Below, in pieces: positions 1-13,500 of a stretch of 64,000 nucleotides of DNA. The translations under genes and the position numbers were made by a program. Below the pieces are notes generated by a model, which was not told the DNA's origin, did not search any database, and saw only the letters and a list, made by a program, of their open reading frames with translations. Within the stretch, counting starts at the first letter, position 1; each line of letters opens with the position of its first letter. The stretch spans positions 47,624,987 through 47,688,986 of the forward strand of contig CM053325.1 in NCBI GenBank assembly GCA_028583605.1, read 5' to 3'. The stretch is from Dastarcus helophoroides (taxonomy: Eukaryota > Arthropoda > Insecta > Coleoptera > Bothrideridae).

Positions 1-560
1 TTAAAAAAATCGTATAAAATGGGAAGTTCTAGCTTAACCGAAATTTCAGAAGAAAATCAGTAAAAATTTCAAGTTTTAATTGGGATATTTAAGAATATTT
101 CGAGAAAAAGGCATATTTCAAACTAAATCATATGTTTTTTATAAATTCAGATCAATATTAGATAAAAGATAGACAAATTTAGATTTTGAGTTTAAAGTTG
201 ATTCTGAAAAAAATCTAAATTTCAAATTTAAACTAAGAATTTTACAATGAATTCCAAATTTTAAGATTATATATTGAAAACGCTTCTATTTTTCGGAAAA
301 AATCTGGAATTTGAAATTTTACAAAACAAAAAGCGAAAATTATAACTTGAAAATTTTCAAGAAAAATAAAAATTTCGAAAAATTCCAAGTTTTAAGGAAA
401 CGTCAAATCCAAACTGGAAATTATGAGGGAAAAGGGCATTCGAAAAAAAAAGAACATATTTTCTTGAAATTACAAGTTTAAAGTTGAAATTTTTGGATAA
501 ATAATAAAAATTACATATTTAAAGACAAATAATAAAAAATATGAAAATAATTAAAAGATT
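1..560. repeat. Degenerate A+T-rich array (about 19 nt unit)
   Basis: Repeated words of the GAAATTTTGAGAAAAAGTC type at about 17-22 nt spacing, heavily diverged. It runs off the left edge, so no flanking inverted repeat can be judged. No gene seen. Confidence 0.6.
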
Positions 561-1292
561 CTGTTATAGATGGCCTTTTAAGTTAAGATAGAATAAACAG
601 GAGCTAGTGGATTCTTTCCTAAATTCTATTCTTTTTACAACAAAAAATTTTTATAAAGTATTACTTCCTCCTTAAAATTAGACATTTAACCAAAAAAATT
701 CTACTCCTTTTTTGTTGATGTTTACGGACACCAGAAAATTATAAATCTTTCCAAAATATTAACTTTAAAATCGAAATTAAACCTAAAATTTATTTTATAA
801 ATTTCGAGCTATAATATAAGCTATTGCTTATAATATTACGTAAAAATAATAATAAGTAATTTGTCCTAAACTTGTATAATATAGTTACTATGTGAAACAT
901 CTGTATCAAATAACTGGAAAAATTCCACTTAAGTAATTTTATGCAACAACTCAAAGTATACAATTTAGTAACAAAAAAAGTAAAAGTACAAGATATCTGA
1001 GGCAATTGTAAGTTTGTGTTTAAAGCTTCAATAAAGCTTAAGTATGGAATAACCTTAAGACTTAACTCCAAAACTCTATCAGACAGTGTATAATTTTGAA
1101 GATAATTATTTCACAGTATCGGCATTAAATCATTGCTTTTGGCAAGTTATAATGCATTTCAATCCTGGTACCAGACATCTGAATCGTGCTCGATCAAATA
1201 CTGAAACAATCTATTTTCCTTCAATTAAGTTTATCCTAAGCTTCATCATCGAAATCTGGGTTAAATCAAATTAACTGCGCCACAACTTGATT
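561..1292. other. Downstream flank of neprilysin, no gene recognised
   Basis: A+T-rich sequence with only short random ORFs. It should hold the neprilysin 3'UTR and poly(A) site on the minus strand. Confidence 0.4.
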
Positions 1293-1565
1293 TTACCATA
1301 CGCTACATTTATTGGTCGGGTTCATGGGCGAACCTAAAGGGCATTCATATGCTTCTGAGAAGTCCTTGGAATTTGATAAAGGACCCAAAACTCTAATAGG
1401 TCCAGGCGAATGAACACTTGATCTTATTTTGGTAAGGGCATCTTCTGGACGCATTGAACCGCACCAAATTTGGGCGTAGTTTAGAAAAAACAGTTGGTTG
1501 TGGGTTAGATTTAAACCAGGTAAATCTGGTTCTTCACCGTGTTGTGAGACCCATTTGCGATATGC
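1293..1565 (-). CDS. Neprilysin coding exon 13 (C terminus and stop)
   Basis: [20 protein letters not shown] to the terminal NKCSVW and TAA at 1295-1293. FF..YAQ.WC and the C-terminal C..W are M13 hallmarks. Acceptor ATTTCAG. No clear AATAAA with cleavage context was pinned downstream. Confidence 0.95.
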   Translation of the reverse strand, partial: AYRKWVSQHGEEPDLPGLNLTHNQLFFLNYAQIWCGSMRPEDALTKIRSSVHSPGPIRVLGPLSNSKDFSEAYECPLGSPMNPTNKCSVW

Positions 1566-4500
1566 CTGAAATAAATTAGTTGGTTATTAATGATTTATAA
1601 TAGAATTGAGTTTTTGGGTTATTCATGACAATTTTTAAGCCAAAATATTTTTTCATCGTTGAAAACGGAATATTGTAATTAATTAAACAAAATCTAAGGT
1701 CTAGCAAACACGAGCTGAACTGGGTTACGGATTACTTACTCTAAAAGACTGCTTTAGTCCTCCGTTATCTGCGATATTTTCTCCCTGTGTCATTCTACCG
1801 TCAATGTAAAGCCCAACCTCGTCAATTTTATATCGAGAATATTGATCTATAATACACTGTGTACGCTGACGAAACGCCCTTATTGTAGCATCATTCCACC
1901 ATTGCATCATGTTACCATCTTTGTCAAATTGACGTCCTGAAAATTTTGATTAAAAGAAATGATTTGGCGATAACTTTACTAAAAGGTCTAAAACTCAAGA
2001 AACAAAGATTTCTCTTTGAAAGCTGACACAAAGTTTGACAATAATACTAAAATTTATTTATCCATGTCCATTGTTTTCATTGTTTATGATTTAATTATTT
2101 ATTTATTTATTTGCAAGTTCGACTCAAATTTTAATGTCGGTTGTTATACTAGTTTTAATTTAAGGTTTCACAAAATGGTACTCTGATGTGAAGTTAAGGA
2201 GTACTAGAGGTAAGAATTGTAGAACATTAACAATTTTGGTGTTTAAATTCACCAATTTGAGTAATTTAAAAATGTTCCTGGAGTATCACATGCTGCAGTA
2301 TTTGATTTTATAAAAAAAATGAATATACAGTACTGGCCAGTTGAGGCGTTCAAGTGACGAGTGACAAAAGAGTCTTTGATACAAATCAAGGAGGAAAGAA
2401 AAACGAGATAAACATCAATGCCAGGCTGCAACATTATTATTACATAAATCATCTTATCAATATGGAAGGTATTAAAGATAATGAAAGCTACAATTAGGAA
2501 GTTTCCATTTTTTCAAATTAGGCTCAATTACTGTCCCAAAAATTACAAAACGACCAAAAAAATTTTTTTTCAAATATCTTTAAAACTGGCTAACTTAGGG
2601 TTTTTTGAAGGTTAAATTTGTGACGTTCTCTCAATTTGGCGCTGAAAACATCTGTGACGTCATAAAACATGATAGAAGTCTGGATCGTCCAAAGTCGCCT
2701 TGTCTTTGCCGGGCTCTTTTAGTTAACACTACTTCGCTGCACTTTGCAAATCTTGTTTCCGTTGAAAACAATCGTTATTTCACCCTAAATAATAACCAGC
2801 AAAAAATGAGTGTAAAAACTTGCTCATATAAATATGTTATTCTTCCTAAATGCAGAAATACTGGTGTCTCTTACCCTCTATGCGTGTTCTTCCGGATCTA
2901 CTACAAAACTATTTAATTTTACAAAGAAATGGGTAATAGTTTTAATCGCCCTTATACTTCAATAACTTTTTTGTAAATAAATTATATTTACACAAAAAAA
3001 AAACCTCAAAACCAAACATTGAAATCGACATACTGCATAACAGTCTAATCACTATACCTCTAGCTAAATACATACCAATTTCTTAAATAACAATTACTAT
3101 ACACTAATCAATTTGAATTGCTCAGAGTACTATTTAAACTAAAAAGGTTTCACACGGGGGTGATTTTTCTCAATTCTACAGTGTGTCCCACGATATAGTA
3201 CTGAAGGGGGATTTTTTTAATATGTGGTTTTATGAGAAAAATTCATTTTTATAAAAACTCTTGCTTGATCTTAAATCACCGAAAATGACATTTTTTTGAG
3301 ATTTTTTTGTACAGGGAGTTAAATTATTTGAAAATTTTAAAAAATGACGAAAAGTAAATTGTTTGTTATTGTTGTGATTTAAGATCAAGCAGGAGCTTTT
3401 ATAAAGAATGATTTTTTCTCGTAAATCCACAAATAAAAAAGAAACTCTTTTCAGTACTTTATCTTGGGACACACTGTATGTAAAACCTTCCATTCTTAAT
3501 TGTTAAATTAAATTTAACAATATTATTTTTCGTATGTAGTAATACTTCTTCATAATTTCAAACTAACTATTTATATAAGAATCATCAGTTCAAAAATTCC
3601 TTTCTTTAGGTAAATTTTTGGAATCACCATGAACAAAACCTTCTTCCATTGTCGGTTATTTCTCGACAATAACAAAGAACAATTCATTGAATTTACACTA
3701 ACCCTATGGTTTATTGGTTTAGAACAGTTTAGAGGTAGTAACAGCATGCCGGGTCGTGCCTAGTGACGTCACACAACATTTGCCATAAATAGTTTAAAGT
3801 TTAATAACTTTTTCAAATTTAAAGATATTAAAATAATTCTTTCAGTAATTTTTTAAGTTTACTATTTACTATCACCTAACGTTAAAATTAGTAGCACTTT
3901 TGATTAGAGGAAACTTCGTAATTGGGCCAGAAAGCTTATTGTTTATATTTTTGCGTTCATTATGCTAAATTAGGTACAAGTGTTTTAAAATATAGCTGAT
4001 ACTCGAGAGACAATTTCCGATGATCATTATATAGGCTGTCCGGAAAGTAATGGGCCCAGCTTAAATACAGCTTTCTGTTATCAAATAGAACCGATTTGGA
4101 CAAACTTAGCTTAGTCCAGAAGTGCCTCGTTTAGAAGTTACAGGGCTTCAAAGAAATAATTCAAAAACTAGACGTCCAATCGTGTTGAAATTTGGTACAG
4201 TTGTATTTAAGATACGTTCAAGCATTACAAGAAAGTAATTGTAGAGGACTCTGTCGGCAATTTTTTTTTCTGGTCCTATTCTGATACGTTTGACTAAAAA
4301 TTATGATAGAGCAATTAATTTTGTACAGGAAAACTATACCTTTTTCAAGTTGATACAATGCACCGTTTTCGGAAAAAACGCGTTTGGAACTTTCCGCACA
4401 TTAAAATACTTGAAATAAATGTTCTAATTCGGTCATGTTACGGAGAACCCACTCGTCAAAATTATGTTGATACACTTAAACTAAAGAGCATTTGTTCAAA

Positions 4501-7500
4501 AGCCTGTCAGATTACAATCAGTTGTTGTACTGAGTTAGTAATTCCCATTATGTGGTTGTGCAAAGTGTAAATGTAATGTGTAATTAATTTCCAATTATTA
4601 ATATTATTGTAGTCTGACGGAATGTTGAACAAATGTGTTAAATTTGGGCATATCAATGACATTTTGACAAGTGGTAACTCCGTAACTTGATCGAATTAGA
4701 AAATTTATTTCAAGTATTTTAATGTGCAAAAATTTTCTAAGGCGTTTCTACCGAAAACGGTGCATTGTATCAAGTTTAAATGAATACGCTTTTATATACA
4801 AAATTGATTGCTCTATCATAATTGTTGGTCAAATGTATCAGAATAGGACCAGCAAAAAAAGATGCGATAAAAAGAAGATACAAAAAACTGCTGACAGCGT
4901 CCTCTACAATATGCGGCACTATTTACTCCATTGTAATGCTTGTACTTATTTAAAACATAGCTGTACCAAATTTCAACACGATTGGACGTTTCGTTTCTGA
5001 ATTATACCCCCAACATTTTTTTTCTTTGAAACCCTGTAACTTCTAAACGAGGCACTTTTGGACTAAGCCAAGTTTATCTGAATTGGTTCTATTTGATAAC
5101 AGAAAGCTGTATTTAGGCTGGGTCCTATTGCTTTTAGGACAACTTTTATGCATTCAAAGTCGGACACCCAGAAGTTACTAAATAATTAAGCGAACAACGA
5201 AACATACGACACTTATAATTTATGAAAATATATCAAACGATAACGTTACTGATAACTATACCTAAGTTAGCATAATTGTAACCTAAAATTGTTACTTCAG
5301 GTACTGTAAGAACCTACGCAAAGCTAATCTCGTGATGATTAGCTCACACTTGAAAGTCGGACAGGCATAAACGGCGAGGAATATTACTTTTAATAATTGC
5401 GGCTAATAATTTGTCAGGCCACCTTTACACTTAATGGCTGCCTGTAAACGTCGAAGCATAGAAAAGTCCAATGTTTTTACAAAATTTAATAAAATATCAT
5501 TGCATTTACCCTCCAATACATCCTTGAGCGGCTGCCGGCTAAAATTTGGCACTTTCTCATGCCCCTCTCCCCTCTTTAATTAATTCCACAAATCTTCTAT
5601 TGAACTAAGATCTGCAGATTTCAAAGGTAATTAACTAAATAGAGTTATACAGAAACCTTTGGGAAACGAGACCAGTGATTTGTTTGTGATCCTTGTCCTG
5701 ACTTAGCAAAAACGTGGTTAAATCCAAAACTTTCAGTATTTTGACACAAAAAGGTTTTTAAAATCTCAAGGTACACATATTGCTTCATAATTCTTTCTAT
5801 GAAATGCAAATCCCCTAATCTCCTATTCCTGCAGCTGCCATGCAACCCCAAAACAAAGATATCTCCTTGACTACGTTTCAGTGTCTATTGAAGATTTTTG
5901 AATTTCAGCTCTCTCGAGGTTTTCTCCAATCCCTCACCAAACCACCTCGTCCCTAAACATTAAACTTACTTTTCTCTACAAATATAACTCATTTCTAAAG
6001 GCGGTCATTATTATAAACGTACTTTTTGCCAAACTTCAATCTTTGAAGTTTATGTTTTGACGAAGAAAATTTATTTTAGGCCATGCTTTGATGATAACAA
6101 TGTTTATAAAATACTGTACGCATATTCTCTGAGTTGGAGTCTTTTCCTAAATAAGTGATTGCTTCTACGGTTAGTTTAAGTGCTCTCATCTTGCAGACTT
6201 CTCAATTTGCCGTAATATCCAACGCTCATTGTGTACAATTACTATTTTTTCAAGGAGTTGCCGTAGATTCGACCTTCCTTTTCGTATCTATGAATAATAT
6301 CATCTAATACATGTTCTTATTTGTATAGTAGTGTATATATTTGTACCAGCTTTTTCATCTCAATCATGTTTAATAAAAAAAATTATATGATGAAGGGATT
6401 TTTTGCTATATGGATTTTCTTGTAGGTTTATTATTTGTAAACTGCTTCCCAGTACATCCAAACGCTTCATCAGAAGAGCACTATCAGTACCATATACTCC
6501 CAGACCTCGACTGGAAGTGTATGACTTTCTAAAGTGAGCTGTTTAAAGGTAAATAAAATGATTTAGGAATATTAAGGACGCTCCAACTGGCGAAGTTCCT
6601 ACTTTTTTTGCTGCTTCTCATTTGGAAAACAACTATTCTCTCTTGTTGCATTATTATCTTTTACATATTACACTATTACCAATTTTAGAACGCTTTTATT
6701 ACACGTAAGTAACAGTGTCAGACTTTGAGGGTGAGACACTATAAATATCTTGATTTTTATGAATCTAATATGAAGGAAACCCCATCTTTTTTATTCATAG
6801 ATGCTACAACCCTTAAATAGTTCGGTACTGGTCTAGAAAAAATTAATCACTTGAGTATTCCTGCAAGTACACAGTTCAAAATGTTTGGGGTGATATGTTA
6901 GGAAGTAGCGTCGTTTCATAAATGATAAAAAATCTAACTACCAACAAACGTTTAATATTCATAACCATTATTATTAATTTTGAATATTGAACACTTCCAC
7001 AAAGTAAGGGTTAAAAATGTGAAACGTTTAATAGTTTAAGTATTCTTCTAAGTCAAATAATTCTGAATGTTTGAGCATTGAACACTAATTTTGTGTCCAA
7101 AGAAACATCGACTTCATCTGCATTGAGATTCAATTTGATACTGGCGGTCTTTTGCTTTCTTTCCTATTTCTAATTGTTTCACACATCTGGTGCATGCAAA
7201 TTTGACCTGCGATAAATAATCTTCAATAAACTGGAGGCCACCAATGGTCGTAAGAATCCACGGCCTCCTTGATGACTTGAAATATAGATTCGCGGAGCGA
7301 AAGATTTAGAATGCAAATTTTGGCTGAGATTCATCCGCTTGCAGGTCGTCGAGTACGCGCAGCTCATTTTAAGTCTATCTTAGAACTCCAAAAGAGTATA
7401 TAGCTACTGGAACTGCACGTATGTTTGTTGTAAGCATATTGTTCTTTCCAGACAGCTCTGAAGAACAGATCTGTCGAAGGCGCTGCAAATATTTGCAGCG

Positions 7501-10500
7501 AAGAGACTCTTTAACCTGATATACCTCTTGAACATGGCTCTGTGACACACCCCAATATTTATAAGCCTCTTCGGCATCTACATGTCGTAGGATGCTTCGG
7601 TCGATAAACTGCATTCCGTCAACGATTTCCACACTTCGTCTTCTCTTGAGGTGAACCATTGCACACTTGTCTAATCTAAAATCCATACCGACATTACGTG
7701 TGTACTGCTGCACGACTTCAAGGGATTGTTTTAATTCCCTTAATTTCTCCGCAAGCATGTAGCTTAAGGTTGTTATTGTAAAACAAAGGAATGATCTTGT
7801 GCCTGGGTTGCTTGAGACCTTGGTGTACTACAGTTGTAACCTCTAGTCATTTGGAGAGCAACGAATCGTGGCAGCAGCGAGATGCAAAACAGAAGTGGGT
7901 TTAAGGAATCCCATGAAACACCCCTCTTCTAAAAGTTACTAACTTCGATAAACCTTAGATGCACCGGATGTAATGCTAAATCTGGTCCGAAGTGATGTTG
8001 ATACAGCTCACTACGGGATCGTACCGCAAACACTCTCAGCAACGTTTCCAATAGGCCCTTTACACTTACAGTGTTTTCGCGCTCGCTTGTAACTGTGCGC
8101 GCTAAACCCGCGGGAAAGCGTGTCAGTGTAAAGGTCCTTATTGCAAGTTATACCCATTTTGATAATAAAATTAATTGATATATGTATGTGTGAATTATAA
8201 TCTTGCTCAATTAGTGCAAGTTTGCTAGAAGAGGTATAATAAATATGTGTTTAAATAAAAGTCCAAATTATTAGAACAACAGATCATATTGCGATGTCTT
8301 TGAAACAAAATGAAAAAATACATAACCACAAGTAATTAAAGAAATTACACTAACCTTTGTCGTCGAATCCATGGGTTATTTCATGTCCAATTACTACACC
8401 TATCCCTCCATAATTCAATGATTTTGGAAAATGTTGACTATAGAATAGCGGTTGAAGAATTCCAGCTGGAAATACTATAAAAATCCATTTAATGGCAATA
8501 CTCTTTCAGTAGAATATTTGAAAGTCACAAGTTCAATTCATTTGATTTACATTTATTAGTAATGTCAAATCAAGAGAGGTTTTGTACCAACAACATTAAT
8601 AAGATAATGACTTTTTAAAAATTATTTTGGAAATATATTTTTTAACATGAAATAATCAAAAATGTTATAATTACCAAGGTTTACACAACCAGAGACAGTA
8701 AAAGACATACTTTTTCTGGTATTGGTTCGGGTTAAGAAACTATTGAAGGTGTTCGACGTTTCACCCGCCATCATAGAGAGTTAGTAATGTAACGAATATT
8801 GGCATTCGCATGTTTTTTAATATTCGCATTCGCAAGAAATTATGCGAACATATTGCGAATGTATTTGGCAATAAGACGGGGAATTCTTTATAAAATAACA
8901 ATGCAACTGCTAAGTCAAAGTTTCTTACACTGGGGTCCGTGGATCCTTGAGGGGTCTATATCATGAGTGTCGGGGGTTCATGGGTTGCGTAGCTCACAAC
9001 ATTTAATAACTAATGCAGTAATTTATCCAGTCCCATCGAATAAAAAGTATTTTTAAATTCCCTTGTTTTCCTACTAGCTAGCTACAATAAGACAGAGTGG
9101 GACGCTTGCTCCCCCAGGTTCATACTGCCAACTGAAAGTTTATATTCTCAACTGCGGCAACCTTCTTCAGAAATTTTCATCTTTTGTATGAAAATCAGCC
9201 TTTCCTTTAAATCTTTAGATTTTCTCAAAATTTCTACTTTTTTTTAAGAAACCATTTTTTTTCACGTAATTTCTCTTTTTCTTTTAAACTTTCGAATTTA
9301 TTCTAAAATTCGACTACTTTTATCAAAATCCGACTTATCAAAACTTCGATATCTTATCTCAAAATCCGTATTTTTTTTTTCAAAATTTCTTTCTCAAAAT
9401 TCGATTTTTTCTGAAAATTTCGATTTTTCTTTAACTTCATTTAACTGCCAATTTCGATTTGTTTATCAAACTTCGCCTTTTTTTTCAAAACTTGATAAAT
9501 CTTTGATAAAAAAGAATTCTTGTAAAAAAATAAAAACCCCAGAAAACCCCAATTCCGACTTGTTTTTCAAAATTTCGACGTTTATCTCAATAGTGGATAT
9601 TTTCTAACGTGACAGTGGAGCAGGGGGGCTTATCCTTCACTCAGGCAGCCGTTAAAAAATAAATATTCAGTCGAGAAATGTCGACTTCTTTTCTTGAAAT
9701 TTCGACTTTGTCTCCTAAAATTTTAGACAAAATTTGGCCCGCTGGGTCGAATTTTTAATTATTCCCTAGAAATTTGAAATTTTGATCTTTTTCTCAAAAT
9801 ATTACATAGCTTTTCCTTAAAATTTAGATTTTGATTTTTTCTCAAAAATTGTTTGGGTTTTCAAATCTTTCGATTTTTACATCGAAAATCGTCTTTCTCT
9901 CGAAATGTCGATATTTTTCAAGTTTTTCCAAACGTCAGGTTTTTATATTAAGTTTGATTGCCTGGACATTCCAACTTTATCGCAAAACTGGTTTTTTTAA
10001 TTAAAATTCGTCTTTTTCTAAACTACAACTTTATAATTAAAATTCTACTTTATCCTCTAAAAAGTGTTCCCCAAATTTTCCCTGTCCGGAAACTGCAACT
10101 CGTTTCTCAAAATTCGTCTTATTCTCGAATTTTCGACTACATGTTTTATGTTTTTAGAATTCTTAAAATTGAGATTTTTATCTAAAATTAAACTTTTTCT
10201 CAAAATTTTATTTTTCTAAAATTTTAATAAAAATATAAAAATGTTGAGAATATTTTTAAAAAATTTAGAGAAAAAGATTTCTTGTAAATTTCGAGATTAT
10301 GTCAAACTTTAAGGGAAAATCAAAATTATGACAGAAATATTTTTAAAAACTGGATTCTCCTGAAAATTGACTTTATTCAAAAAATGTTCAAAGTGCCAGA
10401 GAAAAAGCCAGCATTCGCGAATGTTTTAATTTAATATTCGCATTGGCATTCGCATTCGCAAATTTAAGAAAACCAACATTCGTTACATCCCTAACAGGGA

Positions 10501-13500
10501 ACTTCTTTAGGAATAAAGAAAATAACCAAATTCAAGACAAAAGTGCACACTAACTCAGTAGATCACAAGGAGCAAAATTCTTCCGAAAATCAAATGAAAA
10601 TGTCACAAAAGATATGACAGACAAGGCAGAAAGAGCACGTTAACCCAGTATGTCAGTCAGACCAAGGGGAAAACTCTTCTCATCGAAGAGTTTCACCTCT
10701 GATATAGTATGAAATTAAAAATATAACTCACCAATATCATTCTTATTGGGATTATAAAATGCGTTCACCACTGCAGGTTCCGTGGACCATTTATCTCTGT
10801 CTACCGGTTGGCGTAATTTTTGAATATTTTGCTCTGCGTCATATTTTAAAATATGAAGAACGTTCTCCATGAAGTAATCTTTGGTGATATTTAACTGTAA
10901 AAATAATGAATAATTTGATGTTGATCGCAGAGAGTTTTTTAACGCCAAGAATTAGGCTTTGCAATACTATTTGTTTAAATTTTCATAATTTTTTAAAACT
11001 CACAATCAGTTTTCTATTTTATACATTAAAGACATATATTGTTTTGTGCGATTCTCACCCTACGAGTTTAACTGGCGAGATACATTATAGATGGGTAGAA
11101 TTAATTGCAGTTTTTCCAAAAACAGTCACTACCAACGTTAGTTTTACAATTTAATGACATAAAGAAAGGTGCGAGATCTAAAATTTAAAAAAAAACAGTA
11201 CTTACCGTAGTATATTCTTTGATTAATTCTTCTTCGTTCGTTATGAGTTTTGGGTATCCAATACGTTCATTCATTGCATCAGCTTTTTCTTTAGCAACAG
11301 CTCGAGTTTCATCGTCCATCCAATCATTTTCTGCTAACAATTCGTTAAAAGCTTCCCTGATTGTATGAATCATGGTGAGAGCAGTCTCCTGATGAAAATA
11401 AATAATCAATCGTTATACTCTTAGAATGAATGAAATCATTTTGAAGTTTTGTACATTTTATGAAATAAATTTTCAAGAAAAATAGTTATTTATCTCAACA
11501 AGTGGAATACTATAATGCCATATATGTGCATTGCAATCGCGTTTGCAGTAATAAAACACACAAATGTCATATCACGGCAAAAGAAAAAATGCAAATAATT
11601 GAATAGATTTTTTTTCTCACAGGGCGCCGAATAAAACGTCGAGTGTTTCGCTTTTTCCTATAAAATCAAAGTAAGTTATAATATGCAATCATGAACAATC
11701 CGAATATTTTCAAAAATATAGGTTCATTATTGCCAAATTTGCATTTCAAACGCTGAACTTTCTTTTCGAGATAAGAAATACTTCACACTCTTTATAAATT
11801 CCTTCTTAGGGACTTTTTTCATAAACGGAAACCTAACTGGCTACAAATAATAATTATATGTAAACTCCTGGATAAAACTAAAATAATTTAATTAATGAAA
11901 ATACAATGAACTAAATTTTAATGATAGCTTAAAATTTGGATTTATAAAATTATTTGAGAAATAAAACAGAGACCCATAGTCTTATTTTAAAACATTGAAC
12001 ACTTAATTTGTTACAAATGAGTGAAATATGAAAACGAAAATAAAAATGAAAATCACTAAAAAAATTGAAAACGATAGAATTAATGGATCCAATGTGACGT
12101 CAGTTAACTTGTAGGTCTTCTTTTACTCCCAATATTTCGGCTGTTCGAGCAATTAATAATAAATTTGTTGAGGCGTAATTTTTTTTTTTTTAATTTTCTA
12201 CTTTTAGTTTTCGTCAGACCATATACTTTTTACGCTTACTTATTTTTTTTATAATTTCTGTTTTGTTTTCCACCGGATCAAGTTATTATGATTAGAGAAA
12301 ATAAAAATGCAACATAATGTAAGGGGCCATCCATAAATTGGGTCACATGAATTTCATGATTTTATGGAGCCCTGCCCTCCCTGACCTTGTCACAGGTGGT
12401 CGCATTTTAAGAAAATTCGTGGTCGAAATTTAAGAAAAATAGCAAAATTTTGAGGGAAAATAGACGAATTGGGAAAAGAAGCTTGAAGTTTCGATAGAAG
12501 CCCGAATTTTTTAAACGCTAAATTTCCCAAAGAAAATTAAATTTCGAAAATAAAAAATTTTGAAAATATGCCAAAGTTTTAAGAAAGAGATAAATTTGAA
12601 GAATAACTTAAAATTTCGAGAAAAAGGTGGAAACTTTAAGAAAATTAGGTGAGATACTAAATACCAAGTGGAATTTTCGAGAAAAGTATGAAGTTTAGAA
12701 TTTATAGAAACATAACAGATTGAATTTTAAGGTACAATTTAAATTTTTGAAAAAATCCTGATCTTGATAGACCTATAGAAATTTCCAGGAAGTTGGATTT
12801 AAAAAAAAGTCGAAATTGTCGGAAAACCAAATTTTGAAAAAAAGAAGGAATATAAAAAGAAAGTCTAACAAATGCCAAATTTCTAGAAAAAAATTAAAAT
12901 AGAAAACGAAATGGAAGAAAAGGCAGATTTTGAAGAAAAGTCGATTTTTGAGAAAAAAATCGAAATCTTTTCTATTAAAAATTCAAATTTCAACAAAAAG
13001 GGGAATTTTGCGAAACAAATCGAAACTTCTATAAAGAGAAATTTCAGAAAAAGCATAAATTTTCAGAAAAAGAATAGCGCAATTTAAAAAGATATGGGGA
13101 ATTCTGAAGAAAATCTCGTAATTTAAAAAAAGTTGAGTTTCCAAGAAAAGTCAAATTTTGAGCAAAACGTCACACTTTAAGAATAGTGGCAAGTAAAAAA
13201 ACGCATTAAAAAATATTAAAATTGCGCAAAAATATTAATTTTGAAATAACAGTGGAAATTTTAAATAAAAAAGTTCTGTCAGTTGAATATTTTCGCTTGA
13301 TTGGCTGATAATGGCCTCGCTTTGCCTTCACAAATGCGAGTGGTTACATAATATGATAAAATCAGTTTTTTGTAATTTAAAGATCTAAGTACAATGTGGA
13401 TATTTTTTTTTGTTCTTTGAGATCTGGGCCATCTTGAAGAAAATTTGTGGCGCGGCCCTGCATACGGCATACACTATTGAGAAATATGCGGTCTGATAAG

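Noticed and set aside
2605..2916. 103-codon plus ORF in the neprilysin intron
   Set aside because: No recognisable motif, no splice or start support, ordinary composition.
4358..5000. 70- and 92-codon plus ORFs
   Set aside because: They lie in opposite arms of the fold-back at 4033-5155 and mirror each other; no coding similarity.
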